A stretch of DNA of 64,000 nucleotides from CAVSWT01 sp963731745. Lineage in GTDB: Bacteria; Bacteroidota; Ignavibacteria; Ignavibacteriales; Ignavibacteriaceae. The stretch is from the NCBI GenBank assembly GCA_963731745.1, contig CAVSWT010000015.1:1-64000 (forward strand), read 5' to 3'. Made by a program: the position numbers and the translations under genes. This document shows positions 1 through 7,841 of this stretch, one piece after another. Under the pieces are notes generated by a model that was given only the letters and a program-made list of their open reading frames with translations, made no database searches and was not told where the DNA came from. Within the stretch, counting starts at the first letter, position 1. Each line of letters begins with the position of its first letter.

Positions 1-2
1 AA

Positions 3-320
3 GGTTCATACAAATACGGTTCTGTTACAAAAGTTAATGAAGACATAAATCTTATAAATTCTTACAGCTTATCAAACAATTACCCAAATCCATTTAACCC
101 AAGTACAACTATAAATTACTCAATACCAAAACAGTCTTATGTTATACTAAAAATATATGACATACTTGGAAAAGAAATTGCAAATTTAGTTAATGAAGAA
201 AAATCGGCAGGAACTTATAAGTTATATTGGAATGCAGTAAACTTGCCAAGTGGAATTTATTTCTATCAGCTAAAGGCAGGTTCTTTTGTCAAATCTAAAA
301 AAATGATATTGATGAAATAA
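3..320 (+). CDS. C-terminal fragment of a T9SS-secreted protein (type A sorting domain)
   Basis: Only the last 105 codons are inside the window; the frame is open to the left edge. The visible part is almost entirely a T9SS type A C-terminal sorting domain: a YPNPFNPSTT motif (codons from about 81), then ILKIYDILGKEI, LVNEEKSAGTY, LPSGIYFYQLKAG and a closing KKMILMK before TAA. In this family the domain directs outer-membrane translocation by the Por machinery and is normally removed or attached at the cell surface. What the mature protein does cannot be seen. The same tail recurs four more times in the window. Confidence is high for the domain and nil for the function upstream. Confidence 0.88.
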   Translation, partial: GSYKYGSVTKVNEDINLINSYSLSNNYPNPFNPSTTINYSIPKQSYVILKIYDILGKEIANLVNEEKSAGTYKLYWNAVNLPSGIYFYQLKAGSFVKSKKMILMK

Positions 321-374
321 GTAAAAACATTCTTAAAAATACATGATTTAATAAATTATAAAACCGGAGTTACT

Positions 375-1370
375 ATGAAAAATCTCATTTTATCATACAT
401 GCTTACTTTCGGAGAAGCTGTAAAGTTGCGAAATATTTTAACCTCCATAATCTTAAGTGTCATTTCATTTACAACTCTCCTTGCCCAGGATTCCATCGCT
501 GCCAAATTTGCCTTTCGTTCGCATAATACTCGCAGTGGACTTTTTCTCTCCACAAATAACGGTACAAACTGGTCTGCGATATATCAAGGGCTGCCAACAA
601 ATTGCAGTATTCTCACTTCTGTTGTCAATGATACAAATCTTTTTGTAGGGACCGATGGGTGCGGTGTTTTTCTTTCCACCAACAATGGCATAAGCTGGAC
701 TTCAGTTAATTCCGGTCTGACAAACACCGAGGTCTATGCACTAGCCGTCTCCCCCAACGGGGCAGGCGGTACGTATCTTTTTGCAGGGACTAATGGAGGA
801 GGCGTCTTTCTATCGACCGATAATGGTATAAGCTGGAATGCTGCGAATACGGGTTTAACCGACAATTATGTTCGAGCTTTTGCAATCAGAGGTACGAATC
901 TCTTTGCCGGAACTGCTGGCTTTGGTGGTGGCGTCTTTCTCTCGACTGACAGCGGTACCAACTGGACTAAAAAAAGTTCGGGATTAACAAGCCATATAAT
1001 TCGTGCTCTTGCTATTTCCGACACTAATATATTTGCCGGTACTTCTACCGGAGTTTTCTTATCAACCAACGACGGCACAAGCTGGACAAAGATAAATACC
1101 GGCTTGACAAAAACTGATGTTAGATCTCTTATCGTCTCCGGCACTAATCTCTTTGCCGGAACTTTTGGTGCGTTAAAAGAAATTGAAACTTTTAGCGGCA
1201 GCGTCTTTCTATCAACCAACAACGGCATAAATTGGACAGAGGTTAATACCGGATTGGCGAGTAATGGTGTGTTGTCTTTTGCAGTAAGCGGAACAAATCT
1301 ATTTGCTGGTACCTATTGGCTTTGGTGGCGGCGTCTTTCTCTCCACAAACAATGGTTCAAGCTGGACTGA
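375..1370 (+). CDS. T9SS cargo, N-terminal part: BNR/Asp-box-like propeller repeats (frame break near 1314)
   Basis: The product begins with a signal-peptide-like segment ending near LLAQ, followed by about seven repeats of roughly 40 residues built on FLSTNNGxxW, then LxxxxVxAL and GTNLFAGT. This is the sialidase/BNR Asp-box pattern that forms beta-propellers. GGAG lies 5 bases before ATG 375; a TTG at 426, with its own upstream GGAG, would give a tidier signal peptide. Near 1314 the frame is lost: the last 20 residues are nonsense, while the next frame continues the repeat as FGGGVFLSTNNG. Removing one base in 1311-1317 joins this to the downstream reading frame, so both are probably one gene spanning 375-2469. 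The region is GC-rich for the window (34 of 60 bases at 901-960). Confidence 0.72.
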   Translation: MKNLILSYMLTFGEAVKLRNILTSIILSVISFTTLLAQDSIAAKFAFRSHNTRSGLFLSTNNGTNWSAIYQGLPTNCSILTSVVNDTNLFVGTDGCGVFLSTNNGISWTSVNSGLTNTEVYALAVSPNGAGGTYLFAGTNGGGVFLSTDNGISWNAANTGLTDNYVRAFAIRGTNLFAGTAGFGGGVFLSTDSGTNWTKKSSGLTSHIIRALAISDTNIFAGTSTGVFLSTNDGTSWTKINTGLTKTDVRSLIVSGTNLFAGTFGALKEIETFSGSVFLSTNNGINWTEVNTGLASNGVLSFAVSGTNLFAGTYWLWWRRLSLHKQWFKLD

Positions 1371-2469
1371 AACTGGCTTGAGGAACGTTAATGTCTACGC
1401 TCTTACAGTCTCAGGTAAGAATCTCTTTGCTGGAACTGATAAGGGAGTCACACTTCCGTATAGGTTGTTCATCCCCGAGAACTACTCCCCTTCACAAAAA
1501 TATCCGCTTGTTCTTGTCCTGCATGGAAATGGCGCACGAGACACAAATAATACCGCCCAAATGGATGGAACGGCTACAGTGTGGGCTGAACCGGTTAACC
1601 AGGCTGAATATCCATGTTTTGTTGTAGTACCGCAATGTCCTGTCAACGAGGTCTGGAGTGACGCTCCGGTTGCCGGGGCTGTCATCGATCTCGTGGATTC
1701 ACTCATAAGAGAATTCACGATTGACACAAACAGGCTTTACATCACGGGTTGGTCGATGGGCGGATTCGGCACCTGGGATATGATCACACTCTTTCCGAAT
1801 CGTTTTGCTGCCGCCATTCCGATGAGCGGAGGCGGGCATCCGGCATTGGTTTCCAGAATTGGCAATACTCCAATCTGGGATTTTCATGGGGCACTGGATG
1901 AAGGCAACACTTCCGTGGAATTGTCCCGCCACATGATGGCAGCACTCGAGAGTATCGGACGAAAGGTTGTGTACACTAATTGTTACTATGATGACTGTTC
2001 CGGTCTGCCTTTCGACACGATTGCCATGTATGTGAACAATAATGCGGATCTCTTCTATACTGAGTATCAGAACGGGCTGCACGGTATCGCGACAGAGTCG
2101 TACAACTTTCCTTTGCTCTTCCCGTGGGTGTTTGATAAACACTTGATTACCTCTGTACATGAAATAGCCAGCAGAAATTTGCCGGAGAGATTTGAGCTTA
2201 AGCAGAACTATCCAAACCCGTTTAATCCTTCAACTAAAATTAGATATTCTATTCCAAATGTAATGGACGCAAATTTGCGTCCTCTACAAACGACATTAAA
2301 GGTATTTGATATACTTGGGAGGGAAGTTGAAACATTAGTAAATGAAACGAAAACGGCGGGAAATTATGAAGTTAATTTTAATGCTGGTAATCTTTCAAGT
2401 GGAGTTTATTTCTATCAGTTGAGGTCAGGTTCTTTTGTCGAATCTAAAAAAATGATTTTGTTGAGATAA
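1303..2469 (+). CDS. T9SS cargo, C-terminal part: last propeller repeats, alpha/beta-hydrolase esterase, sorting domain
   Basis: This frame continues the Asp-box repeats of the preceding one and enters an alpha/beta-hydrolase domain (about 1450-2150) resembling secreted predicted peptidases/esterases of the PHB-depolymerase/COG4099 type. The nucleophile elbow GWSMGG has its Ser codon at 1753-1755. A likely acid sits in WDFHGALDEG and the His in NGLHGIA. The oxyanion-region LHGNG follows LVLVL. The last 100 residues are a T9SS type A domain (NYPNPFNPS to SKKMILLR). The hydrolase is GC-rich (36 of 60 bases at 1801-1860) while the sorting domain is AT-rich (19 of 60 GC at 2401-2460), suggesting a foreign catalytic module with a native tail. 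The true start is upstream at 375, and the substrate is unknown. Confidence 0.75.
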   Translation: MLVPIGFGGGVFLSTNNGSSWTETGLRNVNVYALTVSGKNLFAGTDKGVTLPYRLFIPENYSPSQKYPLVLVLHGNGARDTNNTAQMDGTATVWAEPVNQAEYPCFVVVPQCPVNEVWSDAPVAGAVIDLVDSLIREFTIDTNRLYITGWSMGGFGTWDMITLFPNRFAAAIPMSGGGHPALVSRIGNTPIWDFHGALDEGNTSVELSRHMMAALESIGRKVVYTNCYYDDCSGLPFDTIAMYVNNNADLFYTEYQNGLHGIATESYNFPLLFPWVFDKHLITSVHEIASRNLPERFELKQNYPNPFNPSTKIRYSIPNVMDANLRPLQTTLKVFDILGREVETLVNETKTAGNYEVNFNAGNLSSGVYFYQLRSGSFVESKKMILLR

Positions 2470-2508
2470 TAAATAATTTATAAGTAATTCACATTACAAA
2501 ACTTTTTG

Positions 2509-2545
2509 AAGGAGTAGAAATATTAATTTCTTCTCCTTTTAATTT
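2509..2545 (+). terminator. Probable rho-independent terminator after the esterase cargo gene
   Basis: A 13-base arm at 2509-2521 pairs with 2526-2538 with one T-T mismatch and a four-base loop, followed by a T-rich stretch. It lies 40 bases after the stop at 2469 and before the sensor gene. GC content of the stem is low, so strength is uncertain. Confidence 0.5.
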
Positions 2546-2555
2546 AATCTGTTTC

Positions 2556-2584
2556 TTGACACCTAAATAATAATAACCTATCTT
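2556..2584 (+). promoter_or_regulatory. Candidate sigma70-type promoter of the hybrid sensor gene
   Basis: TTGACA at 2556-2561 is separated by 17 bases from TATCTT at 2579-2584, 55 bases ahead of ATG 2639. The -35 box is perfect and the -10 box matches 4 of 6. It lies just beyond the terminator of the upstream gene. Chance occurrence is quite possible in such AT-rich DNA. Confidence 0.3.
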
Positions 2585-2638
2585 ATTTACAGTTTCATAT
2601 TAACTAAGCCCTCCTGTAAAAAATTAATTTAATTTTTT

Positions 2639-5600
2639 ATGAAATTAATTAAAAATAAATTTTTAAAAATTTCGCTTCTTATATTTTTATTTTTTGTAGG
2701 AATTTGTTATCCACAAGAATTAAAATTTCAACAACTAACTGTTGAAAACGGCCTCTCAAATAACCAGGTATTTGCTGTAATCCAGGACAGAAATGGCTTT
2801 ATGTGGTTCGGCACAAATGATGGACTTAACCGCTACGATGGTTATAATTTTAAGATTTTCCGGAACAATCCCAAAGATTCAAATAGCATATCAGACAATA
2901 CAATTCGATATTTATTTGAAGACAAACATGGAAACATTTGGATTGGAACAAAATCCGGTGTACTTAATAAATATGACCCGATATCAGAGAAATTTTCTAA
3001 ATGGAAATTAAATTCAAATAGCTCCATTTATCATAGCATAAAATCAATTTATGAAGACAGCAAGGAAAATATTTGGATTGGAACACACCTCGATGGCTTA
3101 TTCAAACTTAATATAAAAAACAACACAATTGAACAATGGAAAGCAGATACCACTAAACCTAATAGTTTAAGTCATAATTATATTACATCAACTATTGAAG
3201 ATAAAGATGGCAATATTTTAATTGGATCTTATAATGGTTTGAATATTTTCAATCCTAATAAACCAGAGAAGGGATTTAAAACTTTCTTTCATGATCCGGA
3301 TAATCCAAATAGTTTAAGCAGCAATATAATTTGGAAGCTTTCAAATTCAACAATAGATTCTAATATTATTTGGATCGGAACCTACCATAATGTCACAAAA
3401 CTAAATACAAAAAATTATTCGTTTGAGAGAATTGAAATTGATAATTCTGATAATATACTCCATGGCAGAAGCTGTGAATATGTAGCTGATGAAATTATTG
3501 GCGGTGAAAAAATTTTATGGGTTGATTCTTATGGCGGCTTATCAAGGATGAATCTTACTACCGGCGATTTTAAGAGGTTCATTCATAATGAAAATAATTC
3601 ACAAAGTTTAATTGATAATCAAATAAATCAAACACTTAGAGACCGCAATGGCATTATATGGTGTGTCACTGAAAACGGGATAAGCTACAGCACCCCAAAG
3701 TCATCACGGTTTAACTCTACCACTTACAATTCTCAGACTTCACTTTTAAAGAACAAAGAAATAACTGTAGTTTCTAAATTTGATAGTAATAGAGTTTGGA
3801 TTGGCACTAATGAAGGTTTGTATTTATTGGATAATATAAATTATGATCCAATATTAAAAAGAATAAGAAAGTTTGATGGATATTCAATTTGGTCGCTTAA
3901 ACCGACTAGCAGCGGCGAAGTATGGATTGGGACTTTTGGACAAGGATTAAAACATTTCAATTATGATAAAAATAAAATTATTAATTGGGATTTAGATAAA
4001 ACCAAATTCCCGGGCCAATCAATTAAATTTAATCAAACATTATTTGAAGACAGTAAAAAAAATATATGGATAGGATATTCTGATGCCGGAATTGTGCGGC
4101 TTAATCCTGTTACCGGAAAATTTAGACTATGGTCAAATGAACCGAACAATAAAAAGACTTTAAGCGATAATAGTGTTTGGGTGATTAAAGAAGATAGATT
4201 TGGAAGAATTTGGATTGGTACTTTAGGCGGCGGATTAAATTTATTTGAAGATAAAGACGGCGGGATATTTCATCATTGGCTAACAACAGAAGATAATAAA
4301 AAAATTAGCAGTAACCGTATCTACTCAATATGTGAAGCAAAAAATTATAAAGACGGGGATAATTCTAAAACAACATTATGGCTTGCAACAAGCAATGGTT
4401 TAAATCGCTTCGAAATTAAAAACAAAAAACCAGCTTCAAATATTTATGATGTTGAAGTTACAAATGAATTTTATACAACTCACGACGGATTGCCAAGTAA
4501 TACTGTAAAAAGTATAATTGAAGATGATGATGGAAATCTTTGGCTTGGAACCAACTCCGGCATTTCTTTTTTCAATGTTAAAGACAAAGTATTTTCTAAT
4601 TATTCAAAGGAAGATGGAATAATTGGTACCATGATGAATAGTAAAGCTGCGTTAAAACTTAATAAACAATTTTTACTTTTTGGAAGTTCTAAAGGATTGA
4701 ATATATTTAATCCAAATTCAATCAGCCGCTCAAATTATAAACTAAATTTAGTCATTACAGATTTTCAAATTTTTAATAAATCTGTTAAAGTTGGAAAAAA
4801 TTCTTTACTTACAAAAAGCATTCAAGCTACTGAAGCTGTCAATCTTGCATACAAACAGAATGTATTTTCAATTGAGTTCGCAGCATTAGATTACAACTCG
4901 CCACAGTCAATTAATTATGCGTATAAGATGGAAGGATTCGATAAAGATTGGACATACAGCGGAAAGAGAAGGTTCGTTACATATACAAATTTAAATCCCG
5001 GTAAATACAATTTTAAAGTTAAATCAACCAATGCTGATGGAATTTGGAATAACAAAATCGCATCACTAACAATTAACATTAGTCCGCCCTGGTGGCAAAC
5101 ATATTGGGCATACGGACTTTATATTTGTTTGATTGGTTTTGGACTTTTATTAATAAGACGTTTCGAGTTGAACAGAACAAAATTGCGGAACGAATTAAAA
5201 CTTCGTGAGTTTGAGGCAGAGAAACAATCAGAGTTAGAAGAACTTAAATCCAGATTTGTTGCAAATCTTTCACATGAATTCAGAACCCCGCTTATGCTGA
5301 TTAAAGGCCCGCTTGAACAAATGAAGGCAGAGGCTGAAAGCAATGACTATTTGGAAAAAATTGAATTAATTGAAAGAAATAGTGATCGTCTAAAAGAGCT
5401 GATTGATCAACTACTTGAATTATCGCAGTTGGAAAAAGCCGCAATTCCTATAAGAGCCAAACAAATAAATGTAATCGATAATTTAAAAGGACTGTTATCA
5501 TCTTTTGAATTATTAGCAAAAGAAAAAGAAATTTCATTAAAATTTGAATGTGAAAATCCCGCAATAATTTGCTGGATTGATAGAGACAAATTTGAAAAAA

Positions 5601-6826
5601 TTATTAACAATCTGCTTTCAAATGCTTTTAAATTTACTCCCCCGAAAGGCAATGTAAAAATTAAAGTAAGTGAATTATTTGTGGATGATAAAAAATTTAC
5701 AGAGATAATAATTTGTGATACTGGAATCGGAATATCTAAAGATAAAATTGACAAAATTTTTAACCGCTTTTTCCAGGTTGATGATTCAAGTCAGCGAAAT
5801 TACAGCGGGTCAGGAATAGGTTTAGCATTAGTTAAAGAACTTGTTGATCTGCATAAATGGAAAATTTCTGTTTCAAGTGAATCAGGCCAAGGAGCAGAAT
5901 TTAGAATTGAAATCCCTATGTGGGATGATTATCTCAGCGAAGACCAAAAAGTTAAAGTTGAAATTGAAAACCTTTCTGATGCACCAATTCTGAACAAAAA
6001 TAAAATTAAGCAATCCACTCAATCAGAATTTATTAAAGAGGAAAAAACTGGAACATTAAACTCTAATAAACCATTAGTTCTAATTGTTGATGATTCTGAA
6101 GATGTAAGAAAATACTTATCTAGTTTACTTAAAAATGAATATGAAATTTCGACTGCATCTAATGGTGAAGAAGGAATTAAAAATGCAGCGGAAATATTGC
6201 CCGATATTATTATCAGTGATATAATGATGCCGTCAATGGACGGAATTGAGTTTTGTCAAAAGATAAAATCCGACTGGCGGACGAGCGATATTCCGGTAAT
6301 ACTACTTACCGCAAAGGTATCAATTGAAAGCAAGATTGAAGGATTGGAAATTGGTGCTGATGCCTACCTTACCAAACCTTTTAATTCCAGAGAATTATTT
6401 ACACAGCTTAAAAACCTTCTTGATCAAAGGAAAAGATTAAGGGAGAAATATGGGAAAGACTTTGAATCAATAAACATCAAGACTAGCAATGATTCGGCAG
6501 AGCGGGATTTTATAGAAAAAGCATTAACAATAATTAAAAATAATATAGACGTTAGCAATTTTAATGTTGAACAATTAGCCAAAGAATTATTCGTTAGCCG
6601 AACGCAGCTCCATAGAAAAATTTCAACTTTAACCGGGCAAGCACCAGGAGAATTTATAAGAGCATTTAAACTAAAACATGCAGCTAAATTACTTTCTGAA
6701 AAAAAACTTTCAGTAACACAAATTGCTTATGAAATTGGTTTTTCAAGTCCCGCACAATTTACGCGCGCATTTTCAAAGTATTTTAATTGCCTGCCTTCGG
6801 AATTTCCTTCAAAGTTTAAGAATTAA
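2639..6826 (+). CDS. Hybrid two-component system sensor (HTCS): propeller sensor, histidine kinase, receiver, AraC output
   Basis: A single 1395-residue chain holds a full signalling circuit. Residues 1-25 are a signal peptide. Residues 26 to about 740 carry over ten Reg_prop repeats (WFGTNDGLNRY, WIGTxxGG) forming periplasmic propellers. A Y_Y_Y domain follows (about 740-815, ending near NPGKYNFKVK), then one membrane helix (about 823-843). The HisKA box SHEFRTP has phospho-acceptor His879. The ATPase domain has an N box near 990, DTGIGIS near 1027 and GSGIGLAL near 1057. A receiver with phospho-acceptor Asp1194 (ISDIMMP) and a C-terminal AraC helix-turn-helix (about 1290-1395) complete it. 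In Bacteroidetes such proteins sense glycan fragments and switch on adjacent uptake/degradation genes. No SusC/D pair is nearby, so the ligand is unknown; the neighbouring esterase cargo or barrel gene are the obvious candidates for control. Confidence 0.95.
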   Translation: MKLIKNKFLKISLLIFLFFVGICYPQELKFQQLTVENGLSNNQVFAVIQDRNGFMWFGTNDGLNRYDGYNFKIFRNNPKDSNSISDNTIRYLFEDKHGNIWIGTKSGVLNKYDPISEKFSKWKLNSNSSIYHSIKSIYEDSKENIWIGTHLDGLFKLNIKNNTIEQWKADTTKPNSLSHNYITSTIEDKDGNILIGSYNGLNIFNPNKPEKGFKTFFHDPDNPNSLSSNIIWKLSNSTIDSNIIWIGTYHNVTKLNTKNYSFERIEIDNSDNILHGRSCEYVADEIIGGEKILWVDSYGGLSRMNLTTGDFKRFIHNENNSQSLIDNQINQTLRDRNGIIWCVTENGISYSTPKSSRFNSTTYNSQTSLLKNKEITVVSKFDSNRVWIGTNEGLYLLDNINYDPILKRIRKFDGYSIWSLKPTSSGEVWIGTFGQGLKHFNYDKNKIINWDLDKTKFPGQSIKFNQTLFEDSKKNIWIGYSDAGIVRLNPVTGKFRLWSNEPNNKKTLSDNSVWVIKEDRFGRIWIGTLGGGLNLFEDKDGGIFHHWLTTEDNKKISSNRIYSICEAKNYKDGDNSKTTLWLATSNGLNRFEIKNKKPASNIYDVEVTNEFYTTHDGLPSNTVKSIIEDDDGNLWLGTNSGISFFNVKDKVFSNYSKEDGIIGTMMNSKAALKLNKQFLLFGSSKGLNIFNPNSISRSNYKLNLVITDFQIFNKSVKVGKNSLLTKSIQATEAVNLAYKQNVFSIEFAALDYNSPQSINYAYKMEGFDKDWTYSGKRRFVTYTNLNPGKYNFKVKSTNADGIWNNKIASLTINISPPWWQTYWAYGLYICLIGFGLLLIRRFELNRTKLRNELKLREFEAEKQSELEELKSRFVANLSHEFRTPLMLIKGPLEQMKAEAESNDYLEKIELIERNSDRLKELIDQLLELSQLEKAAIPIRAKQINVIDNLKGLLSSFELLAKEKEISLKFECENPAIICWIDRDKFEKIINNLLSNAFKFTPPKGNVKIKVSELFVDDKKFTEIIICDTGIGISKDKIDKIFNRFFQVDDSSQRNYSGSGIGLALVKELVDLHKWKISVSSESGQGAEFRIEIPMWDDYLSEDQKVKVEIENLSDAPILNKNKIKQSTQSEFIKEEKTGTLNSNKPLVLIVDDSEDVRKYLSSLLKNEYEISTASNGEEGIKNAAEILPDIIISDIMMPSMDGIEFCQKIKSDWRTSDIPVILLTAKVSIESKIEGLEIGADAYLTKPFNSRELFTQLKNLLDQRKRLREKYGKDFESINIKTSNDSAERDFIEKALTIIKNNIDVSNFNVEQLAKELFVSRTQLHRKISTLTGQAPGEFIRAFKLKHAAKLLSEKKLSVTQIAYEIGFSSPAQFTRAFSKYFNCLPSEFPSKFKN

Positions 6827-6995
6827 ACATTCTTAACGGCATTTTTTAATTTTTGCTACAAAAAAGCAAAATGTTGAAACAAATTAGATAGTACAATCCA
6901 TTTCTAAAATTTATCTTCCACCAAGTAATTATTCTCCCAGAAATTTGCAGCAATAATTGAAAAAGAGAAACTATACAAAAGATAGTACTGAACAA
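6827..6995. other. Gene-poor stretch after the sensor gene
   Basis: This is the first part of a 413-base gap between the sensor and the barrel gene. It holds a weak AT-rich inverted repeat (6851-6857 with 6865-6871, TTTTGCT/AGCAAAA) without a proper T tract. I see no RNA gene. The rest of the gap contains a possible 31-residue membrane ORF. Confidence 0.4.
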
Positions 6996-7091
6996 ATGAA
7001 GAAGCAGGAAAAACTGGCGACTAGCCTGATAATCATTATTTCAATTTGTATAGGAATTCTAATAACCTTTTTATTCATCGGGTTATTATAA
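6996..7091 (+). CDS. Possible small membrane protein, 31 residues
   Basis: The ORF starts MKKQEKLATS and then runs through about 21 almost purely hydrophobic residues (Leu/Ile-rich, with Cys, Gly and Phe) to a TAA stop. This is the classic layout of a single-pass small membrane protein, with positive residues at the N-terminus. No Shine-Dalgarno sequence precedes it, and hydrophobic short ORFs arise by chance in AT-rich DNA. It sits alone between the hybrid sensor and the beta-barrel gene. Confidence 0.3.
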   Translation: MKKQEKLATSLIIIISICIGILITFLFIGLL

Positions 7092-7239
7092 TTTTCATAA
7101 TGATAGAAATGTTAAATATTAAGCAATCATATTAGGTTACTGAAGAGTCAATAATACCGAGAGATATTGCGAGCGTACTGTTAAAAATAAGAATACAAAA
7201 ATTATTTCAAATACATCAAATATAAAAAGGAGTACTAAA

Positions 7240-7788
7240 ATGAAAAGTTTTCTCGCTACATTATTAATTGCAGCAAGTTTAACTAGTTTGGCTAATGCGC
7301 AAGGGAACATGGCTCTCGGCGCCGGTCTTGTAGTGTCTCTTCCAATGGGAAGTTTTGGTGATGCCGCAAATGTAGGGATCGGCGGAACAGCAGCTTTCGA
7401 ATTAAGCTTTGCACCGCAAATAGCTGGTGTTGGACAAATTGGTTATATCTCTTATAGTACAGACTCTAAAAATGCAAGCTTCAGCAGCGTGCCATTACTT
7501 TTCGGAATAAAATATTATGTCGTTCCGGGAACACCGTTTTATGGAATCGGACAACTTGGATTTAATTTCTTTTCAACCTCTGTGGAAACTCCCTCAATCA
7601 ATGTTGCCGGATTTAGTTTTGGCGGCGGCTCTTACAGTGCAAGCTCAACTGAATTTACTTTTGCATTAGGTGCCGGATATGAAGTGCCTGTCAGTCCAAA
7701 ATTTTCTTTAGACTTTAGCGGGACTTTCAATATCATAAGCAGTTTTACTAATCTGCAATTACGGGCCGGCGGGAAGCTAGCTTTATAA
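7240..7788 (+). CDS. Outer-membrane beta-barrel protein (8-strand porin/OmpX-like)
   Basis: This 182-residue protein has a cleavable signal peptide (MKSFLATLLIAAS, cleavage after LANAQ near residue 21). The mature part consists of alternating Gly/aromatic/hydrophobic strands (GAGLVVSLPMGSFG, FALGAGYEV, RAGGKLAL). Length and strand pattern fit small eight-stranded outer-membrane barrels used as adhesins or structural proteins. The start is supported by AAAGGAG 8 bases before ATG. There are no catalytic motifs. It stands alone, 47 bases ahead of the large secreted protein. Confidence 0.78.
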   Translation: MKSFLATLLIAASLTSLANAQGNMALGAGLVVSLPMGSFGDAANVGIGGTAAFELSFAPQIAGVGQIGYISYSTDSKNASFSSVPLLFGIKYYVVPGTPFYGIGQLGFNFFSTSVETPSINVAGFSFGGGSYSASSTEFTFALGAGYEVPVSPKFSLDFSGTFNIISSFTNLQLRAGGKLAL

Positions 7789-7841
7789 AATTTGGAAAAA
7801 TATTAAATCAAAAAAATGAAAGGAATTCGTCAGGTGTGATC

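Noticed and set aside
866..1228. 120-codon antisense frame across the Asp-box repeats
   Set aside because: Repetitive complement of the propeller repeats; it has no independent features.
1699..2160. 153-codon antisense frame over the esterase domain
   Set aside because: It is a shadow of the GC-rich coding strand, with no domain and no ribosome site.
6851..6871. Terminator candidate after the sensor gene
   Set aside because: Stem is AT-rich and lacks a T tract; it may be chance.
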